From contig JAFXMP010000109.1 in assembly GCA_017530275.1 (NCBI GenBank), positions 1-5,614 of the forward strand: DNA of 5,614 bases, read 5' to 3'. The translations under genes were made by a program, and so were the position numbers. Positions 5,542-5,614 of this stretch are shown piece by piece. This stretch comes from Clostridia bacterium (GTDB taxonomy: Bacteria > Bacillota_A > Clostridia > Christensenellales > Aristaeellaceae). The notes below the pieces were generated by a model that saw only the letters and a list, made by a program, of their open reading frames with translations, was not told where the DNA came from and ran no database searches. Numbering within the stretch: position 1 is the stretch's first letter; every line of letters begins with the position of its first letter.

Positions 5542-5572
5542 CTCGAAAGTCCTTATTTTCAAGGCTTTCGAG
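5542..5572. repeat. Long inverted repeat (hairpin) upstream of tRNA-Arg
   Basis: CTCGAAAG (5542-5549) pairs with CTTTCGAG (5565-5572), and CCTT (5551-5554) pairs with AAGG (5561-5564). The stem is thus 12 bp with a single bulged T and a 6-nt loop, beginning 6 bp from the 5' end of the tRNA. No T tract follows on either strand, so it is not an ordinary terminator. It could be a tRNA processing element, a protein-binding site or a repeat-family member. Confidence 0.6.
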
Positions 5573-5576
5573 GTTT

Positions 5577-5592
5577 CGGTGATTGTTCACCG
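5577..5592. repeat. Second small hairpin upstream of tRNA-Arg
   Basis: CGGTGA (5577-5582) and TCACCG (5587-5592) are perfect complements around a TTGT loop. It sits 4 bp from the larger hairpin, making a tandem pair. Function is unknown. Confidence 0.5.
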
Positions 5593-5614
5593 TGGTGCCT
5601 GAGAGTGGTTTTTG

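Noticed and set aside
1..5614. CRISPR array or tandem repeats
   Set aside because: No regularly spaced direct repeats are visible anywhere in the window.

Overview
The window reads like part of a chromosome of an anaerobic, fairly GC-rich Firmicute, probably a gut-type clostridium. The reasons are a ferredoxin-dependent 2-oxoacid oxidoreductase, strong AGGAGG-type ribosome binding sites, TATAAT promoters and a tRNA with an encoded CCA end. Taxonomy is inference; nothing in the window fixes genus or family.

Left part (1 to 3271, minus strand): one tightly packed operon, korD-korA-korB-korC-sucC. korDABC encode the four subunits of a 2-oxoglutarate:ferredoxin oxidoreductase: a 2x[4Fe-4S] ferredoxin subunit, the alpha subunit, the TPP-binding beta subunit and the gamma subunit. 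sucC, the succinyl-CoA synthetase beta subunit, runs off the left edge after about 152 codons; sucD probably follows outside. Every junction overlaps or abuts (19, 0, 8 and 4 nt). In the oxidative direction the products would turn 2-oxoglutarate into succinyl-CoA plus reduced ferredoxin, then succinate plus ATP (or GTP). The reverse, reductive direction is also possible.

Middle (3272 to 4433): a 166-bp divergent intergenic region, then a LysR-type regulator on the plus strand. Good -10 boxes face both ways. A perfect TCACAA-N8-TTGTGA inverted repeat overlaps the regulator's own promoter and is centred near -66 of the inferred kor transcription start. A third TCACAA half-site lies in the kor promoter. 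This is the usual layout for a LysR regulator that controls itself and the neighbouring divergent operon.

Right part (4434 to 5459): visibly more AT-rich and apparently decayed. It holds the C-terminal part of a NADAR-family protein (plus strand, no N-terminal half), a possible minus-strand membrane-protein tail pointing the other way, an unassigned stretch, a four-codon mini-ORF with a small hairpin, and a strong rho-independent terminator. The two protein remnants lose their 5' ends within about 20 bp of each other, which suggests one deletion between formerly divergent genes.

Right edge (5391 to 5614): a complete tRNA-Arg(CCU) on the minus strand with its own terminator, preceded by two tandem hairpins of unknown role.

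I see no complete new system here. The points most worth following are the operator layout in the divergent promoter and the remnant cluster next to the tRNA.
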